Below are positions 53,678-62,448 of a stretch of DNA of 64,000 nucleotides, piece after piece. The notes under the pieces are model-generated. The model was given only the letters and a program-made list of their open reading frames with translations, had not been told where the DNA came from and searched no databases. Source of the stretch: Shimia_B sp038528385 (lineage in GTDB: Bacteria; Pseudomonadota; Alphaproteobacteria; Rhodobacterales; Rhodobacteraceae); contig JBCBET010000008.1 of the NCBI GenBank assembly GCA_038528385.1, positions 1 to 64,000 on the forward strand, given 5' to 3'. How positions within the stretch are numbered: the stretch's first letter is position 1; each line of letters begins with the position of its first letter. A program made the position numbers and the translations under genes.

Positions 53678-53926
53678 ATGGCGGCCGACAAACCGCCCGT
53701 CTTTCTGGAGCGTGCCAGCTACCGCCGACGCCGGATCGCCGATGCGGCACGCGTCCTGCCGGTCTTCGGCGGCGGGCTCGTCATGGTGCCGCTCATCTGG
53801 GCGCGCGAGGGCGAGGGGGCCGTCACCACGGTCGACGCCTTTCTCTACATTTTCGGCATCTGGGCGCTGATGATCGGGCTCGCGGCGTTCATGGCGCCGC
53901 TCCTCAAGCGCATCGGCCGGGGCTAG
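53678..53926 (+). CDS. small two-helix membrane protein between receiver and kinase genes
   Basis: 82 residues. Basic N-terminus (FLERASYRRRRIADAARV) followed by two hydrophobic segments, LPVFGGGLVMVPLIW and FLYIFGIWALMIGLAAFMAP, and a short basic end. No known family was recognised. It sits between a receiver gene and a kinase gene whose sensor domain is a sodium/solute symporter. In the acs-yjcH-actP operon a small two-helix protein (YjcH) similarly precedes the symporter ActP, so a role as a small partner of the symporter domain is suggested, not shown. Confidence 0.75.
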   Translation: MAADKPPVFLERASYRRRRIADAARVLPVFGGGLVMVPLIWAREGEGAVTTVDAFLYIFGIWALMIGLAAFMAPLLKRIGRG

Positions 53927-53933
53927 CGCGTCG

Positions 53934-56600
53934 GTGAGCTTCAACCTGCTCATAACCGTGTCGCTGGGCTATGTGGCGTTCCTCTTCGCCATCGCCGCCC
54001 TGGCGGAGCGGCGCGCGGCCCGCGGACAGGATGCCTGGGTCCATTCGCCCTGGATCTACACGCTCTCGCTCTCAGTCTATTGCACGGCCTGGACGTTTTA
54101 CGGCGCCGTGGGGTTCGCCGCGCGCTCCGGGCTCGAATTCCTTACGATCTATCTCGGCCCCACGGGCGTGCTCATCGGCTGGTGGCTCGTGCTGCGCAAG
54201 CTCGTGCGCATCGGCAAGACGCAAAAGATCACCTCCGTCGCCGACCTCATCTCCTCCCGGTTCGGGAAATCCACCTCGCTCGGCATGATCGTGACGCTCC
54301 TCGCCGTCATCGGCACCACGCCCTACATCGCGCTCCAGCTGCAATCGGTGGTGCTCGCCATCTCCGTCTTCGCCGATGGCGGCCTCGTGGGCGAAAGCGC
54401 GGCGCAGACCGCGCTCTGGGTCGCGGCGGGGCTCGCGGTCTTCACCATCCTCTTCGGCACCCGCAACCTCGATGCCAACGAACGCCACCACGGCGTGGTC
54501 ATGGCCATCGCGGTGGAGGCGGTGGTGAAGCTTCTGGCGCTCCTTGCGGTGGGCATCTTCGTCGTCTGGGGGATCGGCGGCGGGATCGCGGATATCGCGG
54601 AGCGCATCGACACCTCCGAGATCGCCGACTGGCAGGTCAGCCAGGGCCGCTGGATCGGGCTGACATTCCTGTCGGCTGCGGCGTTTCTCTGCCTGCCGCG
54701 GATGTTCCAGGTCCTCGTGGTGGAGAATGCCGACGAGCACCACATGGCCACGGCGAGCTGGGCCTTTCCGGGCTATCTCCTCCTGATGTCGCTTTTCGTG
54801 GTGCCGATCGCGGTCATGGGGCTAGAGCTTTTGCCCGAGGGCGCGAACCCCGACCTCTTCGTGCTGACGCTGCCGCTCAGCCAGGGGCAGGGCGGGCTCG
54901 CGCTCTTTGCCTTTCTCGGGGGCTTCTCCTCGGCCACGAGCATGGTCATCGTGGCGGCCATCGCGCTCGCGACGATGGCGTCGAACCACGTGGTGATGCC
55001 CATATGGCTGCGCTTCCAGGGACAGCAGGCGAGCGTCACGGGCGACGTGCGCCACGTGCTCCTCCTGTCGCGCCGCATCTCCATCGTCGCAGTCCTCTTC
55101 CTCGGCTATCTCTACTACTACCTCTCCGGCGGTTCGGAGGCGCTGGCGGCCATCGGGCTCATCTCCTTCGTGGGCGTGGCCCAGGCCCTGCCGGCGATGC
55201 TCGGCGGGATCTTCTGGCGCGGAGCCACGCGCCACGGCGCGGCGGCGGGGCTCCTTCTGGGGAGTGCGGTCTGGGTCTACGCGCTCTTTCTGCCCTCCTT
55301 CGGGGCGGGGGGCGTCTTTTCGGAGACGATGCTCGCCCACGGGCCCTGGGGCATCGCCTGGCTCCGGCCCCAGGCGCTCTTCGGCATCGCGGGGATCGAT
55401 CCGGTCGTGCATGCCGTGCTCTGGTCGATCCTGCTCAACGCCACCGCCTTCATCGTGGTCTCGCTGGTGACCTTCCCCACGCCGCTCGAGCGGCTGCAGG
55501 GCGCGCAGATGGTCAACGTTTTCGATCTGGCCGGCGAAACCCGCCGCATTCAAAGCCAAATGGTGGAAAGCGAGGACCTCCTTATCATGGCGCAGCGCAT
55601 CATCGGCTCGGTGGACGCGCAGCGCCTCTTTCAGAGAGAGGCGATCCGGCAGGGCAAGCTCGGCTTTCTGCCCGATCCCACGCCCGACTTCCTGGCGCGG
55701 CTGGAGCGCGAACTCGCGGGCTCCGTGGGTGCGGCCACCGCGCATGCCATGGTCACCCAGCTCACCGGCTCGAGCGCCGTGACGGTGGAGGAACTCCTCG
55801 CCGTGGCCGACGAGACGGCGCAGATCATGGAATACTCGAATCAGCTCCAGGCCAAGTCCGACGAGCAGGACCGCACCGCCCGGCAACTGCGCCGCGCCAA
55901 TGACAAGCTCACCGCGCTCTCCCGCCAGAAGGACGCCTTCCTCAGCCAGATCAGCCACGAGCTGCGCACACCCATGACCTCCATCCGGGCGTTCTCCGAG
56001 ATCCTGCGCGACGAAAGCCTGGCCGGGGACGAGCGCCGGAAATTCGCCACCGTGATCTATGACGAGACCACGCGGCTCACCCGGCTCCTCGACGACCTCC
56101 TCGATCTGAGCGTGCTGGAGAACGGTCAGGTGTCGCTCGAGGTGCAGACCGCCTCCCTTGGCGCGGTGCTCGACCGGTCGCTGGCGGCCGCGACGCCCGG
56201 GGCCCGGCTCGAGGTCGCGCCGCGCCGCGGGGCCGATGTCGTGGTGGAGACCGATGTCGGGCGCCTGTCGCAGGTCTTCATCAATCTCATCCGCAACGCG
56301 GAGAAATACTGCGACGCCGAGGCGCCCACGCTCTCGATCCGGGTGCGCCAGATCCAGGGCGAGGTGGCCATCGACTTCATCGACAACGGGTCGGGCATCC
56401 CGGAGGCCGACCGCGACGTGATCTTCGAGAAGTTCGCGCGCCTCACCGACACCCAGCGTGCCGGCGGGGCGGGGCTCGGGCTCGCCATCTGCCGGGAGAT
56501 CATGATCGCGCTCCAGGGCACGATCACCTATTTGCCGGGGCAGGGCGGGGCGGCCTTCCGCGTCACGCTCCCCGTGCGGCTCGCCATGGCCGCGGAGTAG
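53934..56600 (+). CDS. histidine kinase with sodium/solute symporter-like sensor domain
   Basis: 888 residues from GTG 53934. Residues 1 to ~520 hold about 13 membrane helices of the SSS symporter fold (SVYCTAWTFYGAVGFAARSG, then KITSVADLISSRFGKSTSLG and TTPYIALQLQSVVLAI). A linker and coiled coil follow, then HisKA with the phospho-His in FLSQISHELRTPMTSIRAFS (~675) and HATPase with INLIRNAEKYCD (~785) and GLGLAICREIM. CbrA/CrbS-type kinases have the same layout and control acetate or amino-acid use through acs. Here the gene is close to acs and to the ScfR regulator. Whether the symporter part moves a solute is unknown. Confidence 0.9.
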   Translation: MSFNLLITVSLGYVAFLFAIAALAERRAARGQDAWVHSPWIYTLSLSVYCTAWTFYGAVGFAARSGLEFLTIYLGPTGVLIGWWLVLRKLVRIGKTQKITSVADLISSRFGKSTSLGMIVTLLAVIGTTPYIALQLQSVVLAISVFADGGLVGESAAQTALWVAAGLAVFTILFGTRNLDANERHHGVVMAIAVEAVVKLLALLAVGIFVVWGIGGGIADIAERIDTSEIADWQVSQGRWIGLTFLSAAAFLCLPRMFQVLVVENADEHHMATASWAFPGYLLLMSLFVVPIAVMGLELLPEGANPDLFVLTLPLSQGQGGLALFAFLGGFSSATSMVIVAAIALATMASNHVVMPIWLRFQGQQASVTGDVRHVLLLSRRISIVAVLFLGYLYYYLSGGSEALAAIGLISFVGVAQALPAMLGGIFWRGATRHGAAAGLLLGSAVWVYALFLPSFGAGGVFSETMLAHGPWGIAWLRPQALFGIAGIDPVVHAVLWSILLNATAFIVVSLVTFPTPLERLQGAQMVNVFDLAGETRRIQSQMVESEDLLIMAQRIIGSVDAQRLFQREAIRQGKLGFLPDPTPDFLARLERELAGSVGAATAHAMVTQLTGSSAVTVEELLAVADETAQIMEYSNQLQAKSDEQDRTARQLRRANDKLTALSRQKDAFLSQISHELRTPMTSIRAFSEILRDESLAGDERRKFATVIYDETTRLTRLLDDLLDLSVLENGQVSLEVQTASLGAVLDRSLAAATPGARLEVAPRRGADVVVETDVGRLSQVFINLIRNAEKYCDAEAPTLSIRVRQIQGEVAIDFIDNGSGIPEADRDVIFEKFARLTDTQRAGGAGLGLAICREIMIALQGTITYLPGQGGAAFRVTLPVRLAMAAE

Positions 56601-56606
56601 GACGGC

Positions 56607-57032
56607 TCAGCGGCGGGCGAGCGCCTCGATCTGCGGGGCGATATGGGCGAGGTCGTAGCCCGCCTGCGCCGTGGCCGCGAGGATGTCGTCGGTGGACATG
56701 ACGCCCGCCTTCGATAGCGACCACAGGATCGAGGACCGCGTGCCGGAGGCGCAATAGGCGAGGACCGGCCCCGCGGCATCGGCCTGCGCGGCGCCCTGGG
56801 CGGACACGTGCTCCGTGCTGAGCTCCGTGTGGACGAGCGGGTTGTCGACGAAGGTGAGACCGGCGGCCTCCACCGCCGCGCGGATCACGTCGGCGCGAAG
56901 CTCCACCGGGACCTCCGCGTCGGGCCGGTTGCAGATGACCGTGGCATAGCCCGCCGCCTTGATCGCGGGCAGGTCCTCCGGCTCGATCTGCGGGGTCACG
57001 GCATAGGCGGGGGTGATCGTGCGGATATCCAT
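56607..57032 (-). CDS. TIGR01244/DUF442 family phosphatase-like sulfurtransferase protein
   Basis: 141 residues. Pattern VTPQIEPEDLPAIKAAGYAT, VICNRPDAEVP and the active-site loop LAYCASGTRSSILWSL (Cys plus Arg in the CASGTR phosphate loop) match the Blh/DUF442 family of dual-specificity-phosphatase-like proteins, some named sulfur transferases. Blh relatives are often linked to sulfide or thiosulfate metabolism. It stands alone here, tail to tail with the kinase gene, 6 bases apart. Substrate unknown. Confidence 0.85.
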   Translation of the reverse strand: MDIRTITPAYAVTPQIEPEDLPAIKAAGYATVICNRPDAEVPVELRADVIRAAVEAAGLTFVDNPLVHTELSTEHVSAQGAAQADAAGPVLAYCASGTRSSILWSLSKAGVMSTDDILAATAQAGYDLAHIAPQIEALARR

Positions 57033-57161
57033 ACCCGTTGCCCTACTGCGCAGCGCGGCGCGCGTAAAGGTCGCCCGCGTGGCCAAGGCTTGCGGGACGC
57101 GGCTGTTTTCCGCACACTTATCCACAAGCAGGCAGGACAACCGCCGGGAATAGGGCAGCTC

Positions 57162-59240
57162 ATGGCAGACCTCGTGAGATACAGCATACGAGACGGCGTC
57201 GCCGTGCTCGAGATCGACAATCCGCCGGTGAACACCCTCTCGCAGGGCGTGCGTGCGGGCCTCATGGAGGGGCTCCAGCGCGCAGGGCAGGACGCGGCGG
57301 CGGAAGCGATCGTGGTCATGGGCCGCGGCGAGACCTTCCCCGCCGGGGCCGACATTCGCGAATTCGACGCGCCGAGCGCCGCGCCGCACCTGCCCGATCT
57401 CTGCGACGCCATCGAGGCGAGCCCGAAGCCGGTCGTCGCCTGCCTCCACGGCACCGCGCTCGGCGGCGGCTACGAGCTCGCGCTCGCCGCCCATGGCCGC
57501 ATCGCCCTGCCCGGAACGCGCGTGGGTCTGCCGGAGATCACGCTGGGCCTCGTGCCCGGGGCCGGGGGCACGCAACGCCTGCCGCGGCTCGTGGGGATCG
57601 AGGCGGCGCTGGAGGTGCTCCTCACCGGCATGCCGGTCACGCTCTCCGAAACCACGAAGACCCCCTTCGTCGACGGCATCGTCGATGGCGACCTCCTCTC
57701 CGCCGGCATCGCCCAGGCCCTGCGCGCGGCACGCGACGCGCCGCTGCCGGTGCGGGATCGCCGGGAGGCCTTCGCCGACGGCATCGCCTATCAGGACGCC
57801 ATCGCCGCCGCGCGCGTGGCGGTGGCCAACCACCCCACCGGCGCGGCACGGGCCATTCTCGACTGCCTCGAGGCCGCGCCGCTCCTCCCGTTCGAGGCCG
57901 GGCTGGCGCTGGAACGCGACCTCTTTCTGGAGCTCCGGGACACCGAGGAGGCCGCGGCCCTCCGCCACGTCTTCCTCGCCGTGCGCCAGGCGGTGAAGCC
58001 GCGCGCGGGCCTGCCCCCGGCGCGTCGGGTCCACCGCGTGGGCCTCCTCGGCGGCGGGCTCATGGGGGCGGGCGTGGCCGTGGCCTGCCTCGATGCGGGC
58101 CGCGAGGTCCGTCTCGTGGAGGCGAACGCGGCGGCCGCGGAGCGTGCCGTGGCGCGCATCGGCGCCATCTACACGCGCGCCATCGCGCGGGGCCGCCTGA
58201 CGGAGAGCACCCGCGACGCCCGCCTCGCCCGCCTGGGCAGCGGCACGGAGATGGGCGCGCTCTCCAACGTGGATCTCATCCTCGACTGCCTGCCCGAGGA
58301 CATGGCCCTCAAGTCGCGCGTCCTCGCCGAGGCCGCCCGCCTCATGGCGCCCGAGGCGATCCTCGCCACCAACACCTCCTATGGCGACATCGACGCGCTC
58401 GCGGAGGCGAGCGGGCGCCCGGAGGCCGTCGTGGGGCTCCACTTCTTCGCGCCCGCCCATGTCCAGAGCCTCGTGGAGGTGGGCGTGGGCCTAGAAACCG
58501 CGCCGGAGGTGGAGGCCGCGGCCTTCGCCTTCGCCGCCGCGCTGGGCAAGAAGCCCGTCCGCGTGGGCGCCACCGAGGGCCTCATCGGCAATCGCCTCCT
58601 GTCGGCCTATCGCCTCGCCGCCGACGGGTGCCTCGCGGCGGGGGCGAGCCCCTACGAGGTGGACGCGGCCATGCGCGCCTACGGGTTCGCCATGGGCCCC
58701 TACGAGAGCTACGACCTCTCCGGGCTCGATCTTTCCGCGGGCTTTCGCGCGGCCTATGCCGAAGTGCTAGGCGCCCGCCGCTTCGACATCGCAGACCTGC
58801 TCTGCCAAATGGGCCATCTGGGGCAGAAGAGCGGGCGGGGCTTCTACCTCTACGACGCGCCGGAAGAACCGCGCGCGGGCCGCGAGGACCCCGACCTCGC
58901 CGATCTCATCGCCGGCGAACGGGAGCGGCGCGGCTACACCGCGGGCGCGGTGAGCGCCGCCGACATCCAGACCGCCTGCCTCCTGGCGATGATGAACGAG
59001 GGCGGGCGCCTCCTCGACGAGGGGATCGCGGAGCGCGCGGGCGATATCGACGTGGTAATGCTCCTGGGCTTCGGATTTCCGCGTCACAAGGGCGGCCCGA
59101 TGAAGGCCGCGGAGCTCTCGGGCCTGCTTAAGCATCTGCGCACCCTGGAGGCCCGGGCCCATGGCGACCCGTTCTGGCAGCCCGCCGAGGCGCTGCGGGA
59201 GGCGGTCAAGAACGGCAACCGCTTCTCCGCGGTGCTCTAG
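57162..59240 (+). CDS. bifunctional enoyl-CoA hydratase / 3-hydroxyacyl-CoA dehydrogenase (FadB/FadJ type)
   Basis: 692 residues, a single-chain enzyme carrying two beta-oxidation steps. The N-terminal crotonase part has VNTLSQGVRAGLMEGL, GADIREFD, LHGTALGGGYELALA and ITLGLVPGAGGTQRLP, with a catalytic Glu in GLPEITLG. The NAD-binding dehydrogenase begins at ~292 (RVGLLGGGLMGAGVAVACLD), with VGLHFFAPAHVQSLVEV and GLIGNRLLSAYR. The final domain has GHLGQKSGRGFYLY. The start follows AGGGCAGCTC. A thiolase gene is not adjacent. Confidence 0.93.
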   Translation: MADLVRYSIRDGVAVLEIDNPPVNTLSQGVRAGLMEGLQRAGQDAAAEAIVVMGRGETFPAGADIREFDAPSAAPHLPDLCDAIEASPKPVVACLHGTALGGGYELALAAHGRIALPGTRVGLPEITLGLVPGAGGTQRLPRLVGIEAALEVLLTGMPVTLSETTKTPFVDGIVDGDLLSAGIAQALRAARDAPLPVRDRREAFADGIAYQDAIAAARVAVANHPTGAARAILDCLEAAPLLPFEAGLALERDLFLELRDTEEAAALRHVFLAVRQAVKPRAGLPPARRVHRVGLLGGGLMGAGVAVACLDAGREVRLVEANAAAAERAVARIGAIYTRAIARGRLTESTRDARLARLGSGTEMGALSNVDLILDCLPEDMALKSRVLAEAARLMAPEAILATNTSYGDIDALAEASGRPEAVVGLHFFAPAHVQSLVEVGVGLETAPEVEAAAFAFAAALGKKPVRVGATEGLIGNRLLSAYRLAADGCLAAGASPYEVDAAMRAYGFAMGPYESYDLSGLDLSAGFRAAYAEVLGARRFDIADLLCQMGHLGQKSGRGFYLYDAPEEPRAGREDPDLADLIAGERERRGYTAGAVSAADIQTACLLAMMNEGGRLLDEGIAERAGDIDVVMLLGFGFPRHKGGPMKAAELSGLLKHLRTLEARAHGDPFWQPAEALREAVKNGNRFSAVL

Positions 59241-59247
59241 CGCGCCG

Positions 59248-59466
59248 CTAGCGGACCGCGAGCCCCACGATCAGGACGGCGATCCCGATCGAGGACACCG
59301 CGAGCGCGCCGAGGTTCCATGGGATCAGGCGGGCGAGATGGGCGCGCATGTCCGCATCCTCGAGCTTTGCCGCCTTCGCGCGCGCCGCCGACACGATGCA
59401 GTAGCCCAGCCCGGCGAGCCCGGTGAGCGTGATGACGATTCCGATGGGCACGAGGGCGGCGATCAT
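59248..59466 (-). CDS. small membrane protein, unknown
   Basis: 72 residues with two hydrophobic helices (LVPIGIVITLTGLAGLGYCI and LIPWNLGALAVSSIGIAVL) and a charged loop between (RAKAAKLEDADMRAHLARL). No family was recognised. It is on the minus strand, ending 7 bases after the fatty-acid oxidation gene. The pattern of two helices and a short polar loop makes it a plausible real gene, but evidence is thin. Confidence 0.6.
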   Translation of the reverse strand: MIAALVPIGIVITLTGLAGLGYCIVSAARAKAAKLEDADMRAHLARLIPWNLGALAVSSIGIAVLIVGLAVR

Positions 59467-59595
59467 CCCGGGGCACTCCTGTGTGACACAGGCGAGGTAG
59501 CCGAGCGGAGCCCGCCCGCCAAGCCCCCCGGTCCCTTGCAGGGCGCGCGCGGACGCACTATCCGGGACCGCCGACCCATGCTTGAGGAGCCGTCG

Positions 59596-59874
59596 ATGTC
59601 CGATCTTTCCACCGAAGCGCCCGCAGACGGCGCCTCCGAGGCCTACCGCGTCACGGCGGGCGAGCTGCGCCAGTTCATCGAGCGGTTCGAGCGGCTGGAG
59701 GCGGAACGCAAGGACCTCGCCGAGCAGCAGAAGGAGGTCATGGCAGAAGCCAAGGCGCGCGGCTACGACACCAAGGTCATGCGCAAGATCGTGGCGCTCC
59801 GGAAGCGGGACAAGGACGACATCGCCGAAGAGGAAGCCGTGCTCGACATGTACAAGGCGGCGCTGGGCATGTGA
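59596..59874 (+). CDS. gapR: GapR-like DNA-binding protein (DUF2312)
   Basis: 92 residues from ATG 59596 with GAGGAG 7 bases upstream. The family core is visible: LRQFIERFERLEAERKDLAE, QQKEVMAEAKARGYDTKVM and RKIVALRKRDKDDIAEEEAV. In Caulobacter, GapR binds overtwisted, AT-rich DNA and assists topoisomerases in replication and chromosome segregation. This protein has the same length and the same helical pattern, so it most likely does the same. It is a single-gene unit here. Confidence 0.9.
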   Translation: MSDLSTEAPADGASEAYRVTAGELRQFIERFERLEAERKDLAEQQKEVMAEAKARGYDTKVMRKIVALRKRDKDDIAEEEAVLDMYKAALGM

Positions 59875-59906
59875 CGCATGTCAGGGTGAGGGCCCGGCGG
59901 CCCCGT

Positions 59907-59946
59907 CCGCCCCTGACCGCCCTAGACCGCTCCTGACTGTCCCAGC
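59907..59946. repeat. degenerate 10-bp direct repeats
   Basis: Three to four tandem copies of roughly CCGCCCCTGA (CCGCCCCTGA, CCGCCCTAGA, CCGCTCCTGA and a diverged fourth) lie between gapR and the sulfotransferase-like gene. Short and imperfect; possibly a simple tandem duplication. Confidence 0.4.
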
Positions 59947-59951
59947 GCTCT

Positions 59952-60827
59952 CTAGGGCGTGATGAGCGTCACGCCCGGCATGCGCTCGATGGCGTAGACG
60001 TCCTCCTCGTAGAGCCGCGTCAGTGTCTCCACCGTCTCATCGGTCCAGCCGGGCATGTCGAGCTCCTCCTCCACCTCGCTCTCGAGGGCGTATTTGTCGA
60101 GGAAGGCCGCGATGACCCGGCGCTTTTGCACCTCGGTCTGGGGCGGGCGCGACTTCAAGTAGCTCAGGAACCGGCGGAACCCCTCCGCGGTCATGATCTC
60201 GCTCAGGAGGTCGAACCCGCCCACGATGGGCACGCCGTGCTCGAGCCCGGACACCTCCCGCACGATCTCCGACCACAGGAGCGGGGTGTCCTCGTTGCAC
60301 CAGATGGTGACCTCGGCCTCCGGAAGCGCCTCGCTGAGGCGCGCGATGACGTCCGACCAGCGCAGCGCGAAGGGATCGAGGGCCGCCCGGATATCCCCGC
60401 GCACCCGGTCGGAGAGCGGGTTCAGCACCGCCGGCACGAAGGTCGCCGGGTTGCGGATGCCCATGTGCAGTTCGATCTTGTCGCCGGGGAAGAGCCGGCC
60501 CAGCGCCGCCACGCGCAGCGGGCCCAGCCCGTAGAAATCCCCGTTCTCGAAGACGCGCGCATTGATGCAGCAGAAATTGGCATTGCTCATGATCACGCGG
60601 TCGGCCACCGCGTCGCCGAGGATGGCCTCGAGCATCTCGTCGCGGCTGATGGACGGTTGCGTGCGGCCCACCATGGCCTGCAGCGTCTCACGCATGAGCT
60701 TCCGGTAGCGGCCGGGATTGGGCACGGCGATCCCGCGCTCCGCCAGGCTCGCTTCGTTCTTGAGCAGGCAGCGGATGAGCCTGTCTTCATCGGTCTCATG
60801 GGCACCGATATGGTAAACGATTTCCAT
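59952..60827 (-). CDS. sulfotransferase-like protein of unknown function
   Basis: 291 residues from ATG 60827 (MEIVYHIGAHETDEDRLIRC). The start resembles the 5' phosphosulfate-binding loop HIGAHKTGT of sulfotransferases, but Lys and the Thr/Ser are replaced (HIGAHETDED), so nucleotide binding may be lost. Later parts (KIELHMGIRNPATFVPAVLN, WSDVIARLSEALPEAEVTIW, EEVY-type acidic tail) look like Rhodobacterales hypothetical proteins of this group. The frame runs on into the tRNA region, but that is not coding. Function unknown. Confidence 0.75.
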   Translation of the reverse strand: MEIVYHIGAHETDEDRLIRCLLKNEASLAERGIAVPNPGRYRKLMRETLQAMVGRTQPSISRDEMLEAILGDAVADRVIMSNANFCCINARVFENGDFYGLGPLRVAALGRLFPGDKIELHMGIRNPATFVPAVLNPLSDRVRGDIRAALDPFALRWSDVIARLSEALPEAEVTIWCNEDTPLLWSEIVREVSGLEHGVPIVGGFDLLSEIMTAEGFRRFLSYLKSRPPQTEVQKRRVIAAFLDKYALESEVEEELDMPGWTDETVETLTRLYEEDVYAIERMPGVTLITP

Positions 60828-60965
60828 AGGCGCTCTGCCCTCGAAGGAAGCTCTTTTCGGCATCGATTGGGCGGAGTTATTTCCGCATTTCCACCGCCGC
60901 GCAAGCATGCTGGCCGGACGCTCGGCCCTTGCGCGCGGGCCGCTCTGGGCGTATGCGCGCGGCGT

Positions 60966-61041
60966 GCCCCTATAGCTCAGCTGGTAGAGCAACTGATTTG
61001 TAATCAGTGGGTCGGGAGTTCGAGTCTCTCTGGGGGCACCA
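60966..61041 (+). tRNA. tRNA-Thr (anticodon TGT)
   Basis: 76 nt including an encoded CCA end. Acceptor GCCCCTA pairs with TGGGGGC (one G-U pair); D-arm GCTC-AGCTGGTA-GAGC; anticodon stem ACTGA/TCAGT with loop TTTGTAA, so anticodon TGT reading ACA; T-arm with GTTCGAGTC; discriminator A then CCA. All arms fold well. Confidence 0.97.
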
Positions 61042-61233
61042 CTTCGTCGAGCATGCCGCCGCACTTCACAGCACGCAGTCTGCTACCGAAGCGATGTGCG
61101 GAGCACTCTGTTCTGGTCCCCTGAAATCCGGCGCGCGTGGCAAGGGTAGCGGACCGCGGCTGGCGTCCCGCCAGGGCATGCCCGCGACCTGCGGCGGGGA
61201 GATCGGGGGAGGGCGGTCAGGAGAGACCCGCCC

Positions 61234-62367
61234 CTAGCGCAGCGACGGGGGCCGCGCGTCGACCCAGGCACCGTTCGCCTTGGCCGAGGCCACCGCCTGA
61301 TGCACGGCGGCCATGGAGCGGAGCCCGTCCACCGCCCGCGGATAGGCGCCGTGGGCCTCCCCGCGGAGCGCCGCGGCAAGATCGACATAGATATTGGCCA
61401 CCGCCAGCGGGAAGCCCTCGGGATGCGCGATGGCCACGCGGGAGAGGCGCTGCGCCTCCGCGCTCAGCCCCGCTTCGCCCTTTTCCATGATTTCCGTGCG
61501 CCCGCCCACGGGCGTGTAAAACACCTGGTTGGGCTGTTCGGAGGCCCAGCGGAGCCCGGCCTTTTCTCCAAACACCTGGATGTCGAAGCCGTGCTGTCGC
61601 CCGATCGCCACCGAGGAAGTCCAGAGCCGGCCCACCGTGCCGCCCTCCATGCGGAAGTTGACCATGGCGTCGTCTTCGAGGACGCGGGAGGAGATGGTGC
61701 TCGCGAAATCGGCGGAGAGCGTGCGCACCTCGTCGCCCGCCACGAAGCTCGCCATGTGGAGCGCGTGGATCCCGCAATCGGCGAACTGACCCGAGACGCC
61801 CGCCTGCGCGGGATCGTAGCGCCAGCGGACGCGGGGATTGTCTGCGTCGCCCGCATCCCCGTGGTGCCCGTGGCTGAACGCGGCGACGACGAGGCGCACC
61901 CGGCCGAGCGCCCCCGCGGCCACCATATGCCGCATCTCGCGCACCATGGGATAGGCCGAGTAGCAGTAATTGACCGCGCAGATCTTGCCGGAGGCGTCCG
62001 CCACGCGCACGATCTCCTCGCCTTCCTCCACGGTCATGGTCATGGGCTTTTCGCAGAGCACGTTGAAGCCGGCCTCGAGGAAGGCCTTCGTGATCTCGAA
62101 ATGGGTCGCATTCGGCGTGGCCACGGTGACGAGGTCCACCCGGTCGGCGCGGTCCCGCTCGCCCGCGAGCATCTCCCGCCAGTCGCCATAGGCGCGGCCG
62201 GGCGCGACGCCCAGGCGCTGGGCATAGGCGCGGCCTTTGTCGGCGTCGTGGTCGAGCGCGCCCGCCGCCAGGACGAAATTGCCATCCGCCTGCGCGCCGA
62301 GCCTGTGCGCCGGGCCGATCTGGCTGCCTTCGCCGCCGCCGATCATGCCCCAGTTCAGTCGTGTCAT
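61234..62367 (-). CDS. Gfo/Idh/MocA-family oxidoreductase
   Basis: 377 residues. NAD-binding start NWGMIGGGEGSQIGPAHRLG, the family motif CEKPMTMTVEEGEEIVRVAD and a C-terminal sugar/inositol-type substrate domain with GVSGQFADCGIHALHMASFV. AAGGAGAG precedes ATG 62367. It is the downstream partner of a second, related oxidoreductase on the same strand; a copy of a dispersed palindrome lies in the 81 bases between them. With iolD nearby, inositol or scyllo-inositol-type substrates are likely (inferred). Confidence 0.9.
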   Translation of the reverse strand: MTRLNWGMIGGGEGSQIGPAHRLGAQADGNFVLAAGALDHDADKGRAYAQRLGVAPGRAYGDWREMLAGERDRADRVDLVTVATPNATHFEITKAFLEAGFNVLCEKPMTMTVEEGEEIVRVADASGKICAVNYCYSAYPMVREMRHMVAAGALGRVRLVVAAFSHGHHGDAGDADNPRVRWRYDPAQAGVSGQFADCGIHALHMASFVAGDEVRTLSADFASTISSRVLEDDAMVNFRMEGGTVGRLWTSSVAIGRQHGFDIQVFGEKAGLRWASEQPNQVFYTPVGGRTEIMEKGEAGLSAEAQRLSRVAIAHPEGFPLAVANIYVDLAAALRGEAHGAYPRAVDGLRSMAAVHQAVASAKANGAWVDARPPSLR

Positions 62368-62387
62368 GTGGTCTCTCCTTCGGGGAA

Positions 62388-62410
62388 GGTGCGCGGTGCG
62401 CACCCTACGG
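62388..62410. repeat. dispersed palindromic element, copy 2
   Basis: GGTGCGC-GGT-GCGCACC followed by CTACGG. Shares arms and 3' extension with the copy at 50366-50388; only the loop differs. It lies between the two oxidoreductase genes. Confidence 0.7.
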
Positions 62411-62448
62411 ATGGGCCGCACAGGGCATGCATTGCGGACGGACCGTTC

